A stretch of DNA of 64,000 bases from Bacilli bacterium (GCA_024399115.1 JAKSHZ010000007.1:1-64000), one strand, 5' to 3'. Shown: positions 50,250 to 59,298, counted from the stretch's first letter. Notes: generated from the letters alone by a model not told the origin. Made by a program: numbers and translations.

Positions 50250-51863
50250 ATGAAAAACACACTTATCTATAATGTTGAAGACAAACCAAGCTTCAAAGAA
50301 GTATTAGTCTTCGCATTCCAACAAGTCCTTGCTGTTTTAGCTGCTACAATCGCAGTTCCAACAATCATCGGACTTCCAGTCAATATTCCTTCAGCAATTT
50401 TAGGTGCTGGTTTAGGAACTATTGTCTACTTATTATTTACAAAGTTTAAATCACCAGTCGTTATTTCATCTTCATTTGCATTCCTTGGAGCTTTAGCTAA
50501 CGCATTAGCTTTCGGCTACATGGGTATTGCATTAGGTGCTATTTTTGCTGGTTTGGTTTACGTTGTAATCGCTTTCGTTGTTAAGAAAGTCGGTACAGGC
50601 TGGGTTAAGAAATTATTACCACCTGTCATCATCGGACCAGTCGTTGCTGTTATCGGTTTATCATTAGCAGGCAATGCTGCTGGTGATATGGCAAAAGCTA
50701 CTGGCGACGCTGTTAACGGCGGTTATAACTTAGTTGGCTTATTCTGCGGCTTAGTAACATTCTTTACAGTTGTTATCTGTTCAGTCCAAAAGAAGAGCAA
50801 AACATTAAACTTAATCCCATTTATTACAGGTATTGGCGCTGGTTACTTATGCGCTTCAATTTTCTCAATCATCGGTTATGCTGCTGATGCTAACTACTTA
50901 AAGATTATCGATTGGAGCCCAATCGTTAATAACTTCAAAAATGTTACATTCCAAAGCTTCATTGATATGCCAAGACTTTCATTAGTCAAAGGTATTCAAG
51001 AATTAGCTTCAGGTGTCCCATCAAGAGAAGTTTTAGAATCATTCGTTTCTGCTCAAGCTGCTGATCATGCTGCATTCGCAGCCCTTGAACAAGGTATGGG
51101 CGCATTAACAAAAGACGTTGATTTATATAACGCTGTTAAAGTTGCTGCTTCTGCTTCAGGCGTTACAGCTCCATCAGTTATCACTGGTGTTGGTGTTGCT
51201 GAAGTTGCATTAGCATTCGCTCCAGTTGCATTCGTCGTCTTCGCTGAACACATCGCAGACCACACAAACTTAGGCACTATTATTAATAAGGATTTATTAA
51301 ATGAAGAACCAGGTTTATCAAGAACACTTCTTGGTGATGGTGTTGGTTCTATCGTTGGTACATTATTCGGTGTTTGTCCAAATACAACATATGGTGAATC
51401 AGTTGGCTGTGTCGCTATTACAAAGAACGCTTCAGTTAGAACAATCTTTGTTACAGCAATCATGTTAATTGTTCTCTCATTCTTATCACCAATTACTGCA
51501 GTCTTAAGAACAATCCCAAGCTGTGTCATGGGTGGTGTTTGCTTAACACTCTATGGCTTCATCGCAGTTAGCGGACTTAAGATGTTCAAAGACATCGATC
51601 TTAACGAAAGCAAAAACTTATTCACAGTATCAGCTGTCTTAATCGCTGGTATCGGTGGTTTAGCTCTCAAGATCCCATACAGCATCGCTGACAATGGTAC
51701 AGTCGCTGCAACAATCACAGTTACATCAGTTGCTACAGCATTATTCTTAGGTGTTGCAACATACTCAATCTGTGGTGCAGTTGAAAAGAAATTAGGCGAA
51801 AAGAAAGAAGCTGCTCCAGTTGAAGAAGCTCCTGTCGCTGAATCTTCAGAAGAATCTAAATAA
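50250..51863 (+). CDS. Uracil/xanthine-type nucleobase permease (NCS2 family)
   Basis: The 537-residue protein has about 14 membrane helices and NCS2 signatures: VIISSSFAFLGAL-like region in the first half, FVVFAEHIADHTNLG with the substrate Glu in helix 8, and FGVCPNTTYGESVG in helix 10. AEHIADH resembles the uracil permease UraA/PyrP (VEHIGH). It imports a nucleobase with protons or sodium. The C-terminus is a Glu/Ala-rich tail. AAGGAGA precedes the ATG. Regulation by the leader and attenuator upstream is likely. Confidence 0.9.
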   Translation: MKNTLIYNVEDKPSFKEVLVFAFQQVLAVLAATIAVPTIIGLPVNIPSAILGAGLGTIVYLLFTKFKSPVVISSSFAFLGALANALAFGYMGIALGAIFAGLVYVVIAFVVKKVGTGWVKKLLPPVIIGPVVAVIGLSLAGNAAGDMAKATGDAVNGGYNLVGLFCGLVTFFTVVICSVQKKSKTLNLIPFITGIGAGYLCASIFSIIGYAADANYLKIIDWSPIVNNFKNVTFQSFIDMPRLSLVKGIQELASGVPSREVLESFVSAQAADHAAFAALEQGMGALTKDVDLYNAVKVAASASGVTAPSVITGVGVAEVALAFAPVAFVVFAEHIADHTNLGTIINKDLLNEEPGLSRTLLGDGVGSIVGTLFGVCPNTTYGESVGCVAITKNASVRTIFVTAIMLIVLSFLSPITAVLRTIPSCVMGGVCLTLYGFIAVSGLKMFKDIDLNESKNLFTVSAVLIAGIGGLALKIPYSIADNGTVAATITVTSVATALFLGVATYSICGAVEKKLGEKKEAAPVEEAPVAESSEESK

Positions 51864-51870
51864 GTTTATT

Positions 51871-51900
51871 AGGTAGGGCCTTCGGGTCCTACCTTTTAAT
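51871..51900 (+). terminator. Terminator of the permease gene
   Basis: GGTAGGGCC-TTCG-GGTCCTACC stem-loop followed by TTTTAAT. Confidence 0.9.
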
Positions 51901-51987
51901 ATATTTAATCAATATAGTAACTATTATAAGAAAAATATGGAAATCCTTATGACTATGTTGTATATTGATTGCGTCAATGAAAATTGA

Positions 51988-52058
51988 CACTCGTATAATT
52001 CCCTAATTGGTGGGTAGTCTCTACGCTAGACCGTATAATCTAGCACTACGAAGTATAG
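51988..52058 (+). promoter_or_regulatory. Purine riboswitch, guanine-type (C at position 74), unusual junction
   Basis: The order of parts fits the purine aptamer: CGTATAATT (junction 1-2), P2 CCC with loop TAATTGGT and GGG, TAGTCTCTACG (junction 2-3), P3 GCTAGA with loop CCGTATAA and TCTAGC, then ACTACGAAG. The GG of loop 2 can pair with CC of loop 3 as in known structures. The C in ACTACGA indicates a guanine-class ligand rather than adenine. Junction 2-3 reads GTCTCTA where GTTTCTA is usual, so ligand identity (guanine, 2'-deoxyguanosine or guanosine) is open. Confidence 0.85.
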
Positions 52059-52130
52059 CAAAAAATCGTATAGTTATTTTTGCTATTCATTTCCTAGTAG
52101 AGGCGTCCAGTTCTGGATGCTTTTTTGTTT
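52056..52130 (+). terminator. Expression platform of the purine riboswitch with terminator
   Basis: A 10-bp hairpin (ATAGCAAAAA with TTTTTGCTAT, 52056-52085) is followed by the terminator GCGTCCAG/CTGGATGC (52103-52120) and TTTTTTGTTTTT. The first hairpin starts in the last bases of the aptamer and probably switches with it. Confidence 0.8.
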
Positions 52131-52149
52131 TTACAGGAGGTTTAAAAAA

Positions 52150-53409
52150 ATGAAAAAAGTATTACGTATCTTAGGTCTTGGTGCTGTTACAGTTTTAGGA
52201 ACAGCAGGCTTATCTGCATGTGGTGAAGAAGAAGCTGATTTAACAATCGGTATGGTCTGCATTGGCGACCCTGCAACTTCTACATATGACGGAAACTTCA
52301 AAAATGGTTTAGAAGACACAAAAGCTTACTACAAAAAACAAGGCTATAACATTAAAACATTATATAAGAAAGCTGTCGGTGAAAACGACGATGCTAAAGC
52401 AGCTGCTGAAGAATTAGCTGAAGAATGTGACGTTGTCTTATTAGACTCATATGGTCACCAATTCTGGGCTGGTGATGTCGCTAAAGCAAATCCAAACGTT
52501 AAATTCGTTTCTTGTACTGGTGACTTAGCTGCTAGAGATCAAACTCCAAACTTATACAACGCTTTCGCAAACATTTACGAAGGTAGATATTTAGCAGGTA
52601 TCGCTGCTGGTATGAAATTAAACGCTATCGGCTCAACTGCTGCTGATCACGTCTTAGGTTATGTTGCTGCATGGCCATACGCTGAAGTTATCTCAGGTTA
52701 CACAGCATTCTATCTTGGTGCTAAATCAGTTTGCCCAGATGTCACAATGAAAACAGTTGTTACAAAATCATGGGGCGATGAAAGTAGAGAAACAACAGGC
52801 GCTAACAAATTAATCCAAGCTGGTTGTAAAGTTATTTCACAACACGCTGATACTTACGGCGCTCCAAGAGCTTGCAATACTGCAAATGTTCCAAACGTTT
52901 CTTACAACGTTTCAGCAAACGGTGGTAACTTATCAACAACTTACCTCTGCTCTTCAAGAATCAACTGGACACCTTACTTCAACTATGTTGTTGACTGTGT
53001 CAAAGAAAACAAAACAATCGCATATGACTGGACTGGTGGTATCAAAGAAGGTTCTGTCGTTGTTGGTGATTTAGGTTCATGTGCTGCTGAAGGTACAAAA
53101 GCTGCTATGGACGAAGCTGCTGCAAAAATCAAAGCTGGTACATTAAAAGTCTTCGATTGCTCTAAATTCACAGTTTCAAAAGAAAACAACCCATGGGCTG
53201 ATTATGAAGCTGATGCAGAAGGTCACGTTACAAGCTACACAGCAAACGTTGTCCCAGATACAGAAGCAAACTCATATGTTGGTGAAACAGAAGTTTGTGT
53301 TAACGGCGTTATCGAAGAATCTACAAAACGTTCTGCTCCTTACTTCGAATTAAACATTGACGGTATCACATGTATCGATGCTGGCGATGCTTACAACGAA
53401 AACAACTAA
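52150..53409 (+). CDS. BMP/Med-type nucleoside-binding lipoprotein of an ABC importer
   Basis: This is a 419-residue lipoprotein: the signal ends in AGLSACG (Cys at about 21). The mature part is a BMP (PnrA-like) periplasmic-binding fold with DLTIGMVCIGD, AEECDVVLLDSYGHQFW, FANIYEGRYLAGIAAGMK and a C-terminal lobe. The family binds purine nucleosides. The ATG at 52150 is chosen because AGGAGG lies just before it; an in-frame ATG at 52117 lies within the riboswitch terminator. It is controlled by the guanine-type riboswitch and is followed by ATPase and permease genes. Confidence 0.92.
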   Translation: MKKVLRILGLGAVTVLGTAGLSACGEEEADLTIGMVCIGDPATSTYDGNFKNGLEDTKAYYKKQGYNIKTLYKKAVGENDDAKAAAEELAEECDVVLLDSYGHQFWAGDVAKANPNVKFVSCTGDLAARDQTPNLYNAFANIYEGRYLAGIAAGMKLNAIGSTAADHVLGYVAAWPYAEVISGYTAFYLGAKSVCPDVTMKTVVTKSWGDESRETTGANKLIQAGCKVISQHADTYGAPRACNTANVPNVSYNVSANGGNLSTTYLCSSRINWTPYFNYVVDCVKENKTIAYDWTGGIKEGSVVVGDLGSCAAEGTKAAMDEAAAKIKAGTLKVFDCSKFTVSKENNPWADYEADAEGHVTSYTANVVPDTEANSYVGETEVCVNGVIEESTKRSAPYFELNIDGITCIDAGDAYNENN

Positions 53410-53419
53410 TTAACTCTTT

Positions 53420-53457
53420 AGAGGGGCAATTAACTTTGCCCCTCTCTTTCAATTTTT
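53420..53457 (+). terminator. Hairpin between the binding protein and ATPase genes
   Basis: AGAGGGGC and GCCCCTCT form a perfect 8-bp stem, followed by CTTTCAATTTTT directly at the ATG of the ATPase gene. It probably lowers expression of the membrane components relative to the binding protein. Confidence 0.8.
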
Positions 53458-55269
53458 ATGGATAAAAAATTAGCAATTCAACTTAAAAATATTTCTAAAA
53501 CTTTCGGTAAAGTTAAAGCAAACAGCAATGTTTCTTTAGACTTATATGAGGGAGAAATCTTATCACTACTCGGGGAGAATGGTAGTGGTAAAACTTCTTT
53601 AATGAACGTCCTCGCTGGTATTTATACTCCAGATAGCGGAAGCATTTTATTGAATGGCGAAAAGATTACAATTACTTCTCCTAAAGATGCATTTTCTTAC
53701 AGAATTGGTATGATCCATCAACACTTCAAATTAGTTGATGTTTTTACTGCAACTGAAAACGTTGTTGTTGGTTTAGATAACGAAGACTATAAAGGTTTCA
53801 GAAGAGCTGCTGTTCAAAGCGAATATGAAAAGTTCGAACGAATCAAAGCAGAAGGTAAAGAACCAACTGAAGATGACGTAAATAACTACAAGAGATTATT
53901 AAAATCTACTCGTGGATATAACTTAAAAGAATCTGCAATCAGAATTAAAAGAATCTGTGATAAATTTGGATTCGTATTAGATCCTAACAAACGTGTTTGT
54001 GATATGTCTGTTAGTGAAAAACAAACATTAGAAATTGTTAAAACATTATATCGTGGCGTTGATATCTTAATTTTAGATGAACCAACTGCGGTTTTAACTC
54101 CACAAGAAATCGATAAATTATTCGACGTTCTCCGTAATATGAGAGAAGCAGGAAAATCTATCATCATCATTACTCATAAACTTAACGAAGTTATGGAGAT
54201 TTCAGATAGAATCACTGTTTTAAGAAAAGGTGAACTCGTCGGATCTGTTAATAAAACAGAAACATCTATTGATGAATTAACTGAAATGATGGTTGGTAAG
54301 AAAACTGAATTAAATATCGAAAGAAGCTTACCAAACGGCACTCAAAGCCTTTTAGAAGTTAAAGACTTATGTGTTAAAAACATTGTCGGTACAGATATCC
54401 TTAAAAACATTAGCTTCAATTTAAAAGAAGGCGAAATTTTAGGTATTGCAGGTATTTCTGGTAATGGTCAAAAAGAATTATTAGAAGCAATCGCTGGTGT
54501 CGATAGAATTTCTAGTGGTGAAGTTATTTATCATCGTCAAAAGAAAGATAAACCAGTTTCTTTCTATCATAAAAGTCTTAAGGAAATTAAAAAGTTAGCA
54601 ACAGAAGGTGCTTTTCATAACAAAAACAATAAACGTGTTTCTTTTGAAGGTAAATCTAATAAAGAAATTAAAGAAATGGTTAATAATGGCGAAGTTTTCT
54701 TCAATGACAATGAAACTATGTCATTAAAAGGAAAGAACCCTAGAGAAATTAGAGAACTCGGTATCCACTTAGCTTTCGTTCCAGAAGATAGACTCGGTAT
54801 GGGCTTAGTTGGAAACATGGATATCAATGAAAATATGATGTTAAGAAGCTATAGAAAGGGTAAAGGCCCATTCTTAAACTTCAAAAAACCTAAAGATACA
54901 GCTGAGACAATTATTCATGAATTAGAAGTTGCTACTCCAAGTGCTACAACACAAGTTAAAAAGCTCTCTGGTGGTAACGTTCAAAAGGTCTTAGTTGGTA
55001 GAGAAATCGCGTATGCACCAAGCGTATTTATGGTTGCATACCCAGTTAGAGGTCTTGATATCAACTCTTCATACACAATTTATAACTTATTAAATAAACA
55101 AAAAGAAAAAGGCGTCGGCATTATTTATGTCGGTGAAGATTTAGACGTTTTACTCGCTCTTGCAGATAGAATCTTAGTCTTATGTAATGGTGAAGTAAGC
55201 GGTATTGTAGATGCACGTAAAATTGATAAGAGACAATTAGGTGCTTTAATGTTGGGGAATTCATTATGA
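53458..55269 (+). CDS. Nucleoside ABC transporter ATPase (two ATPase domains) with internal triplication
   Basis: The 603-residue protein holds two ATPase domains of the sugar/nucleoside (RbsA/NupA) type. The first has GENGSGKTS, VSEKQTLEIVK and LILDEPTAVLTP. The second has the weak loop GISGNGQKELLEA and LSGGNVQKVLVGRE, but Walker B reads VFMVAYPVRGLD where AQPTRGLD is common. The second domain has an insertion of about 60 residues (about 366-435) in which the segment before the FVPEDR motif (MSLKGKNPREIRELG) is present three times in diverged form. It energises the permeases that follow. There is no ribosome site. The next gene overlaps by 4 bases. Confidence 0.92.
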   Translation: MDKKLAIQLKNISKTFGKVKANSNVSLDLYEGEILSLLGENGSGKTSLMNVLAGIYTPDSGSILLNGEKITITSPKDAFSYRIGMIHQHFKLVDVFTATENVVVGLDNEDYKGFRRAAVQSEYEKFERIKAEGKEPTEDDVNNYKRLLKSTRGYNLKESAIRIKRICDKFGFVLDPNKRVCDMSVSEKQTLEIVKTLYRGVDILILDEPTAVLTPQEIDKLFDVLRNMREAGKSIIIITHKLNEVMEISDRITVLRKGELVGSVNKTETSIDELTEMMVGKKTELNIERSLPNGTQSLLEVKDLCVKNIVGTDILKNISFNLKEGEILGIAGISGNGQKELLEAIAGVDRISSGEVIYHRQKKDKPVSFYHKSLKEIKKLATEGAFHNKNNKRVSFEGKSNKEIKEMVNNGEVFFNDNETMSLKGKNPREIRELGIHLAFVPEDRLGMGLVGNMDINENMMLRSYRKGKGPFLNFKKPKDTAETIIHELEVATPSATTQVKKLSGGNVQKVLVGREIAYAPSVFMVAYPVRGLDINSSYTIYNLLNKQKEKGVGIIYVGEDLDVLLALADRILVLCNGEVSGIVDARKIDKRQLGALMLGNSL

Positions 55270-56417
55270 GCGAAGTGAAATTTGATCAAAAACTTATTAA
55301 TCCAACTCCTCGTAAAGTTAAACCAGCACGCGAGAAGTTTATTCACATCACTAAGAAACTAGATGTTTCTATGAAGTATAAGGTTATCGTTAGAGTAATC
55401 TCTATTGTTACTGCCTTATTAGTCTGCGCTTTGATTTTAAATTTATTTAGTCCAGGACACTTTGGTGATTTCTTTTCAGGATCTATCAACTCATTAGTCG
55501 GTTCAGATAAGAAATTCTTTAACAGTGTTTACGAATTCACATTATTATTGGGCTTATCAATCGCAGTATTGCCTTCATTTAAAATGAAATTCTGGAACCT
55601 TGGTGGTGAAGGACAAGTTTTAATTGGTGGTTTAGCTGCTGCATTAGTATCTAGATACATTTCTCCATCTGTGCCAAATTTCTTAACAACAATTATTATG
55701 TTCGTCGCTGCTGTTGTCGCTGGTGGTATTTGGGCTGCAATTCCAGCTTTCTTCAAAGCTAAATTTGACACAAACGAAACATTATTCACATTAATGATGA
55801 ACTACATTGCTACTGGCTTAATTATTTTCTTTGCATTCATTGCTGACCCAAGCCATGGCTTATTCACAAATTTGAAAAATGGTATTTTCAACTTTAGCAA
55901 TTCAGATATGTTAATTATTGTTCCATTCATTGTTGTTGTTTTAATGACAGCATTTATGTTTGGATACTTAAATTATACAAAACACGGTTATGAATTATCT
56001 GTTGTTGGCGAAACAAGAAATACTGCTAAATACATTGGTATCAATGTTAAAGGTGTTATCTTAAGAACAGTAATTATCAGTGGTGCTTTATGCGGTATCA
56101 TTGGTTACTTATCTGTCGCAAAACAAGGTAGTATTTCAGAAAACATCATGTCAGGTAGAGGCTTCACAGCCGTCATGATCGCATGGCTTGGACATATGAA
56201 CGTTCTTGAAATCGTTATCATGTCATTCTTAGTTGCATTTATTACTCGTGGTAGTGGTCAAGTCGCTACATCATTGGACTTAGGTACTGATTTTACCAAG
56301 ATCACAATCGCAGTTTTCTTAATTGTTATTTTAGCTTTTGAGTTCTTCTTGAATTACGATGTACACTTCAATAAGAACGTCTTTAAGAATAAAAAGTCTA
56401 AGGAGGTTAAAGAATAA
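55266..56417 (+). CDS. Nucleoside ABC transporter permease 1
   Basis: The 383-residue protein has about ten membrane helices in the branched BPD_transp_2 layout, with FWNLGGEGQVLIGGLAAALV near the start and HGYELSVVGETRNTAKYIGI in the coupling segment, both typical of NupB/YufP-like nucleoside permeases. The first 40 residues are basic and cytoplasmic. It forms a heterodimer with the next gene product. Its stop overlaps the next start. Confidence 0.93.
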   Translation: MSEVKFDQKLINPTPRKVKPAREKFIHITKKLDVSMKYKVIVRVISIVTALLVCALILNLFSPGHFGDFFSGSINSLVGSDKKFFNSVYEFTLLLGLSIAVLPSFKMKFWNLGGEGQVLIGGLAAALVSRYISPSVPNFLTTIIMFVAAVVAGGIWAAIPAFFKAKFDTNETLFTLMMNYIATGLIIFFAFIADPSHGLFTNLKNGIFNFSNSDMLIIVPFIVVVLMTAFMFGYLNYTKHGYELSVVGETRNTAKYIGINVKGVILRTVIISGALCGIIGYLSVAKQGSISENIMSGRGFTAVMIAWLGHMNVLEIVIMSFLVAFITRGSGQVATSLDLGTDFTKITIAVFLIVILAFEFFLNYDVHFNKNVFKNKKSKEVKE

Positions 56418-57403
56418 TGTTTGTTACTTTATTAAAAGAAGCTCTCAGATTAACTCCTATCTTCTTATTCGGTTCTACAGGTGAAACTCTTACTGAGAAG
56501 AGTGGTCACTTAAACTTAGGCACTCCTGGTATTCTCTGTATGGGTGTAGCAGGCGGTATGGTTGGCATTTCTATATATGATTTAATTTTCGGAGGGTTCC
56601 CAACTAATTTTGGTGGAGCTTTAGCTCTTTTCTTAATTGTTGTCTTTATGGCAATGTTATTTGGTGCTCTTAGTGGATTATTATTCTCGTTTTTCTGTGT
56701 TAGCTTACGTTGTAACCAAAACGTTATGGGCTTAGCTTACACAACATTCGGTATTGGTTTCTATGGCTTAGTTTTCAACTCATTTGAATCTCAAGGTAAA
56801 GGCATCTTCTACTTTAACGAATTCTGTTACACAATTAACACATTATTCATGAAGGACGCTGAAGCAACTAACGCATTTGAAAAATTGTTCTTAGCTAATG
56901 GCGGCCTTTGGTATATGTCATTCATCATCGCTATTGTTGTCGCTATTATCTTAAAGAGAACAAGAGTTGGTTTAAATATTAGAGCAGTTGGTGAAAACGC
57001 CGGTAGTGCTGATGCTGCTGGTATCAACGTTTCTAAATACCGTTACTTAACAACTATCATCGGTAGTGCTATTAGTGCTTTAGGTGGTTTATATTACTTC
57101 GTTGAAATTAATATTGGTCTTCTTGAATTTGGTAAAATCGATACATATGGATGGCTTGCTGTTGCGTTAGTTATCTTCACATTATGGAAGACTGACCTCG
57201 GTGTATTAGGCGCATTCTTATTTGCATTCTTATTCAAATTACCAGAAATCTATGGTTTACCATCTGCTGAGTTCAATATGTTATTCTTATACTTGCCATA
57301 CTTCATCACAATTTTAGTCTTACTTGCTACATCAATTTTCGATAGAAAAGCTGGTCAAGCCCCAGGCAATCTGGGTATTACATATTTTAGAGAAGAAAGG
57401 TAG
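56417..57403 (+). CDS. Nucleoside ABC transporter permease 2
   Basis: The 328-residue protein is a second BPD_transp_2 permease (NupC/YufQ-like): FLFGSTGETLTEKSGHLNLG is the usual N-terminal line, and VGLNIRAVGENAGSADAAGI is the coupling segment. It pairs with permease 1 to form the channel of the nucleoside importer. It starts on the last base of the previous stop and ends 6 bases before the GMP synthase gene, so salvage and import are one transcript. Confidence 0.94.
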   Translation: MFVTLLKEALRLTPIFLFGSTGETLTEKSGHLNLGTPGILCMGVAGGMVGISIYDLIFGGFPTNFGGALALFLIVVFMAMLFGALSGLLFSFFCVSLRCNQNVMGLAYTTFGIGFYGLVFNSFESQGKGIFYFNEFCYTINTLFMKDAEATNAFEKLFLANGGLWYMSFIIAIVVAIILKRTRVGLNIRAVGENAGSADAAGINVSKYRYLTTIIGSAISALGGLYYFVEINIGLLEFGKIDTYGWLAVALVIFTLWKTDLGVLGAFLFAFLFKLPEIYGLPSAEFNMLFLYLPYFITILVLLATSIFDRKAGQAPGNLGITYFREER

Positions 57404-57409
57404 TTTTTT

Positions 57410-58387
57410 ATGAGTGATTTAAGAGATCCAAACATGAAAAGAATTGACTGCAAAGAATTAGCAGATCAATTTATCGAAGAGCAAATTGTTGCTATCAGAG
57501 AACAAGTTGGTGACAAAAAAGTTCTTTTAGCTCTTTCAGGAGGTGTTGATTCTTCTGTCTGTGCTGCGCTTTTAATCAAGGCAATCGGAAATCAATTAAC
57601 ATGTGTCCACGTTAACCATGGTTTATTAAGAAAAGGTGAACCAGAACAAGTTATCCAAGTTTTCAGAAACGAAATGAACGCTAACTTAATCTACGTTGAT
57701 GCAGTTGATAGATTCTTAGATAAATTAGCTGGTGTTAGTGATCCAGAACAAAAAAGAAAAATTATTGGTAAAGAATTCATCGATGTCTTCGCTGAAGAAG
57801 CAAAGAAACTTGATGGTGTTTCATTCTTAGGTCAAGGTACTATCTATCCAGATATTACTGAAAGTAAAGGTATTAAATCTCACCACAACGTTGGTGGATT
57901 ACCAGAAGAACTCAATTTCGAATTAGTCGAACCAGTTAAGTTCTTATACAAAGACGAAGTTAGACAAGTTGGCTTAGCTCTTGGTTTACCAAGAAGCATG
58001 GTCTTCCGTCAACCATTCCCAGGACCAGGTCTTGGTGTTAGATGTGTTGGTGCTATCACAAGAGATAGATTAGAAGCTTTAAGAGAAGCTGATGCTATCT
58101 TAAGAGAAGAATTCGCTAATTGTGGTTTAGATCAAAAAGTATGGCAATATTTCACTGTCGTACCTGATATTAAATCAACAGGTATCAAAGATAATAAACG
58201 TACATGGGATTGGCCAGTTATCTTAAGAGCTGTTAATAGCGTTGACGCTACTAGTGCTGAAGTTGAACAAATTCCATATCCAGTCTTATTTAAGATTAGA
58301 GATAGAATTTTAGCAGAAGTTAAAGGTGTTAACAGAGTTTTAGTCGATATCTCACCAAAACCAGTTGCTACTATTGAATGGGAATAA
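57410..58387 (+). CDS. guaA: GMP synthase ATP-pyrophosphatase subunit without amidotransferase domain
   Basis: The 325-residue protein holds only the synthetase half of Gua[17 protein letters not shown] (PP-loop), [36 protein letters not shown] and the dimerisation part [13 protein letters not shown] ending in KPVATIEWE. Bacterial GuaA is normally about 510-525 residues with an N-terminal glutamine amidotransferase. Here the frame starts cleanly at an ATG with GAAAGG before it and no amidotransferase upstream. It either uses free ammonia or a separate glutaminase subunit coded elsewhere, as in archaea. It makes GMP from XMP. Confidence 0.95.
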   Translation: MSDLRDPNMKRIDCKELADQFIEEQIVAIREQVGDKKVLLALSGGVDSSVCAALLIKAIGNQLTCVHVNHGLLRKGEPEQVIQVFRNEMNANLIYVDAVDRFLDKLAGVSDPEQKRKIIGKEFIDVFAEEAKKLDGVSFLGQGTIYPDITESKGIKSHHNVGGLPEELNFELVEPVKFLYKDEVRQVGLALGLPRSMVFRQPFPGPGLGVRCVGAITRDRLEALREADAILREEFANCGLDQKVWQYFTVVPDIKSTGIKDNKRTWDWPVILRAVNSVDATSAEVEQIPYPVLFKIRDRILAEVKGVNRVLVDISPKPVATIEWE

Positions 58388-58388
58388 T

Positions 58389-58955
58389 ATGAATTACTTA
58401 GAAGAGAAAATTCTTACTGATGGCAAAATCATTAATGAAGATATCTTAAAGGTAGATTCATTCCTCAACCATCAAATTGACCCAAAAACAATTCGTGAGA
58501 CTGCAAAACTTATCGTCTCAAGATTTCCTAAGGCTGATAAGGTTTTGACCATTGAAACAAGCGGAATTGTTATTGCTTATGCTGTTAGTGAATTAATGGG
58601 TGATATACCTGTCGTATTCGCTAAGAAAAGTAAATCTGCAATCAACGATGGTTCAAACGTCTATACAGCTGAAATTAAGTCATTTACAAGAAATACAGTT
58701 TCAACTGTTACAGTAGATAGAAGATTCATCTCTGAAGGCGAAAATATTCTTATCGTTGATGATTTCTTAGCTGAAGGTAACGCTGCTTTAGGTCTCATTG
58801 ATATTGTTAAGCAAGGCAAAGGCAACGTCATTGGCATGTCTGCTGCTATTGAAAAATTCTTCCAAGGCGGACACGAAAAGATTGAAGCAATGGGAATTCC
58901 TGTTTATTGCCCAGCTTCAATTAAAGGCTTTAAAGATAAAAAAGTCATATTTTAA
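58389..58955 (+). CDS. xpt: Xanthine phosphoribosyltransferase
   Basis: The 188-residue protein has the Xpt layout: start MNYLEEKILTDGKIINEDIL, VLTIETSGIVIAYAVSELM, VVFAKKSKS and the PRPP loop ILIVDDFLAEGNAALGLI. It converts xanthine and PRPP to XMP, the substrate of the GMP synthase encoded just upstream. The ATG at 58389 is chosen over one 24 bases earlier, which lies inside guaA. Its presence behind a guanine-type riboswitch matches the known control of xpt in Bacillus. Confidence 0.95.
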   Translation: MNYLEEKILTDGKIINEDILKVDSFLNHQIDPKTIRETAKLIVSRFPKADKVLTIETSGIVIAYAVSELMGDIPVVFAKKSKSAINDGSNVYTAEIKSFTRNTVSTVTVDRRFISEGENILIVDDFLAEGNAALGLIDIVKQGKGNVIGMSAAIEKFFQGGHEKIEAMGIPVYCPASIKGFKDKKVIF

Positions 58956-58964
58956 AAAAATTTG

Positions 58965-58993
58965 AAAGGTGCTCGATTAAGGGCACCTTTTCA
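58965..58993 (+). terminator. Terminator of the nucleoside salvage operon
   Basis: AAAGGTGC and GCACCTTT arms followed by TTCAAT. The T tract is short, but the stem is strong. Confidence 0.85.
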
Positions 58994-59176
58994 ATAACAA
59001 AAAGAATTATTCTTTTGCTTATTTCATTCTTTTACTCTACACAAACTCGGTATGCGATGGGGGATAATCCACTAAGATGAGGATTTATTGTTAATTTAAA
59101 AATTAGAAAAATTCTTACAAAGTAAAAATAAAATTTGATATTTCGCTTGTTTTACTGATTGTTTTGAAGTTGCTAT
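58994..59176. other. AT-rich intergenic stretch, nothing recognised
   Basis: No open frame with a ribosome site and no clear hairpin is seen between the salvage operon terminator and the promoter of the second c-di-GMP riboswitch. Confidence 0.6.
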
Positions 59177-59206
59177 TTGAACATTTAATCTTGATTTTTA
59201 TTATAT
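59177..59206 (+). promoter_or_regulatory. Promoter of c-di-GMP riboswitch 2
   Basis: TTGAAC (59177-59182) and TTATAT (59201-59206) are 18 bases apart. The expected start near 59213 is just upstream of the aptamer. Confidence 0.5.
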
Positions 59207-59225
59207 AAAAGGTAAAATATTTAAA

Positions 59226-59298
59226 GTCAAAAGCAAACTTACAGTAATGTAGGGACGCAAAACTATAGGGTCTAGTATTCTAGATAGCCAGCTGCCAG
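59226..59298 (+). promoter_or_regulatory. c-di-GMP-I (GEMM) riboswitch controlling the AWM/AWF surface protein operon
   Basis: The RNA has AAAAGCAAACTTACAGTAAT, TGTAGGGACGCAAAACTATA, a stem GGGTCTAG-TATT-CTAGATAGCC, and AGCTGCC at the end. GGGACGCAAA and the GATAGCC segment are the strongest consensus points of c-di-GMP-I. Compared with riboswitch 1, the core is almost identical (ACGCAAAACTA, GGGTCTAG, TAGATAGCCAG), which argues for duplication or common control. Confidence 0.92.

Noticed and set aside
52117..52149. Upstream start adding 11 residues (MLFCFYRRFKK) to the BMP lipoprotein
   Set aside because: This ATG lies in the loop-to-arm region of the riboswitch terminator, whereas AGGAGG sits just before the ATG at 52150, where a normal lipoprotein signal begins.
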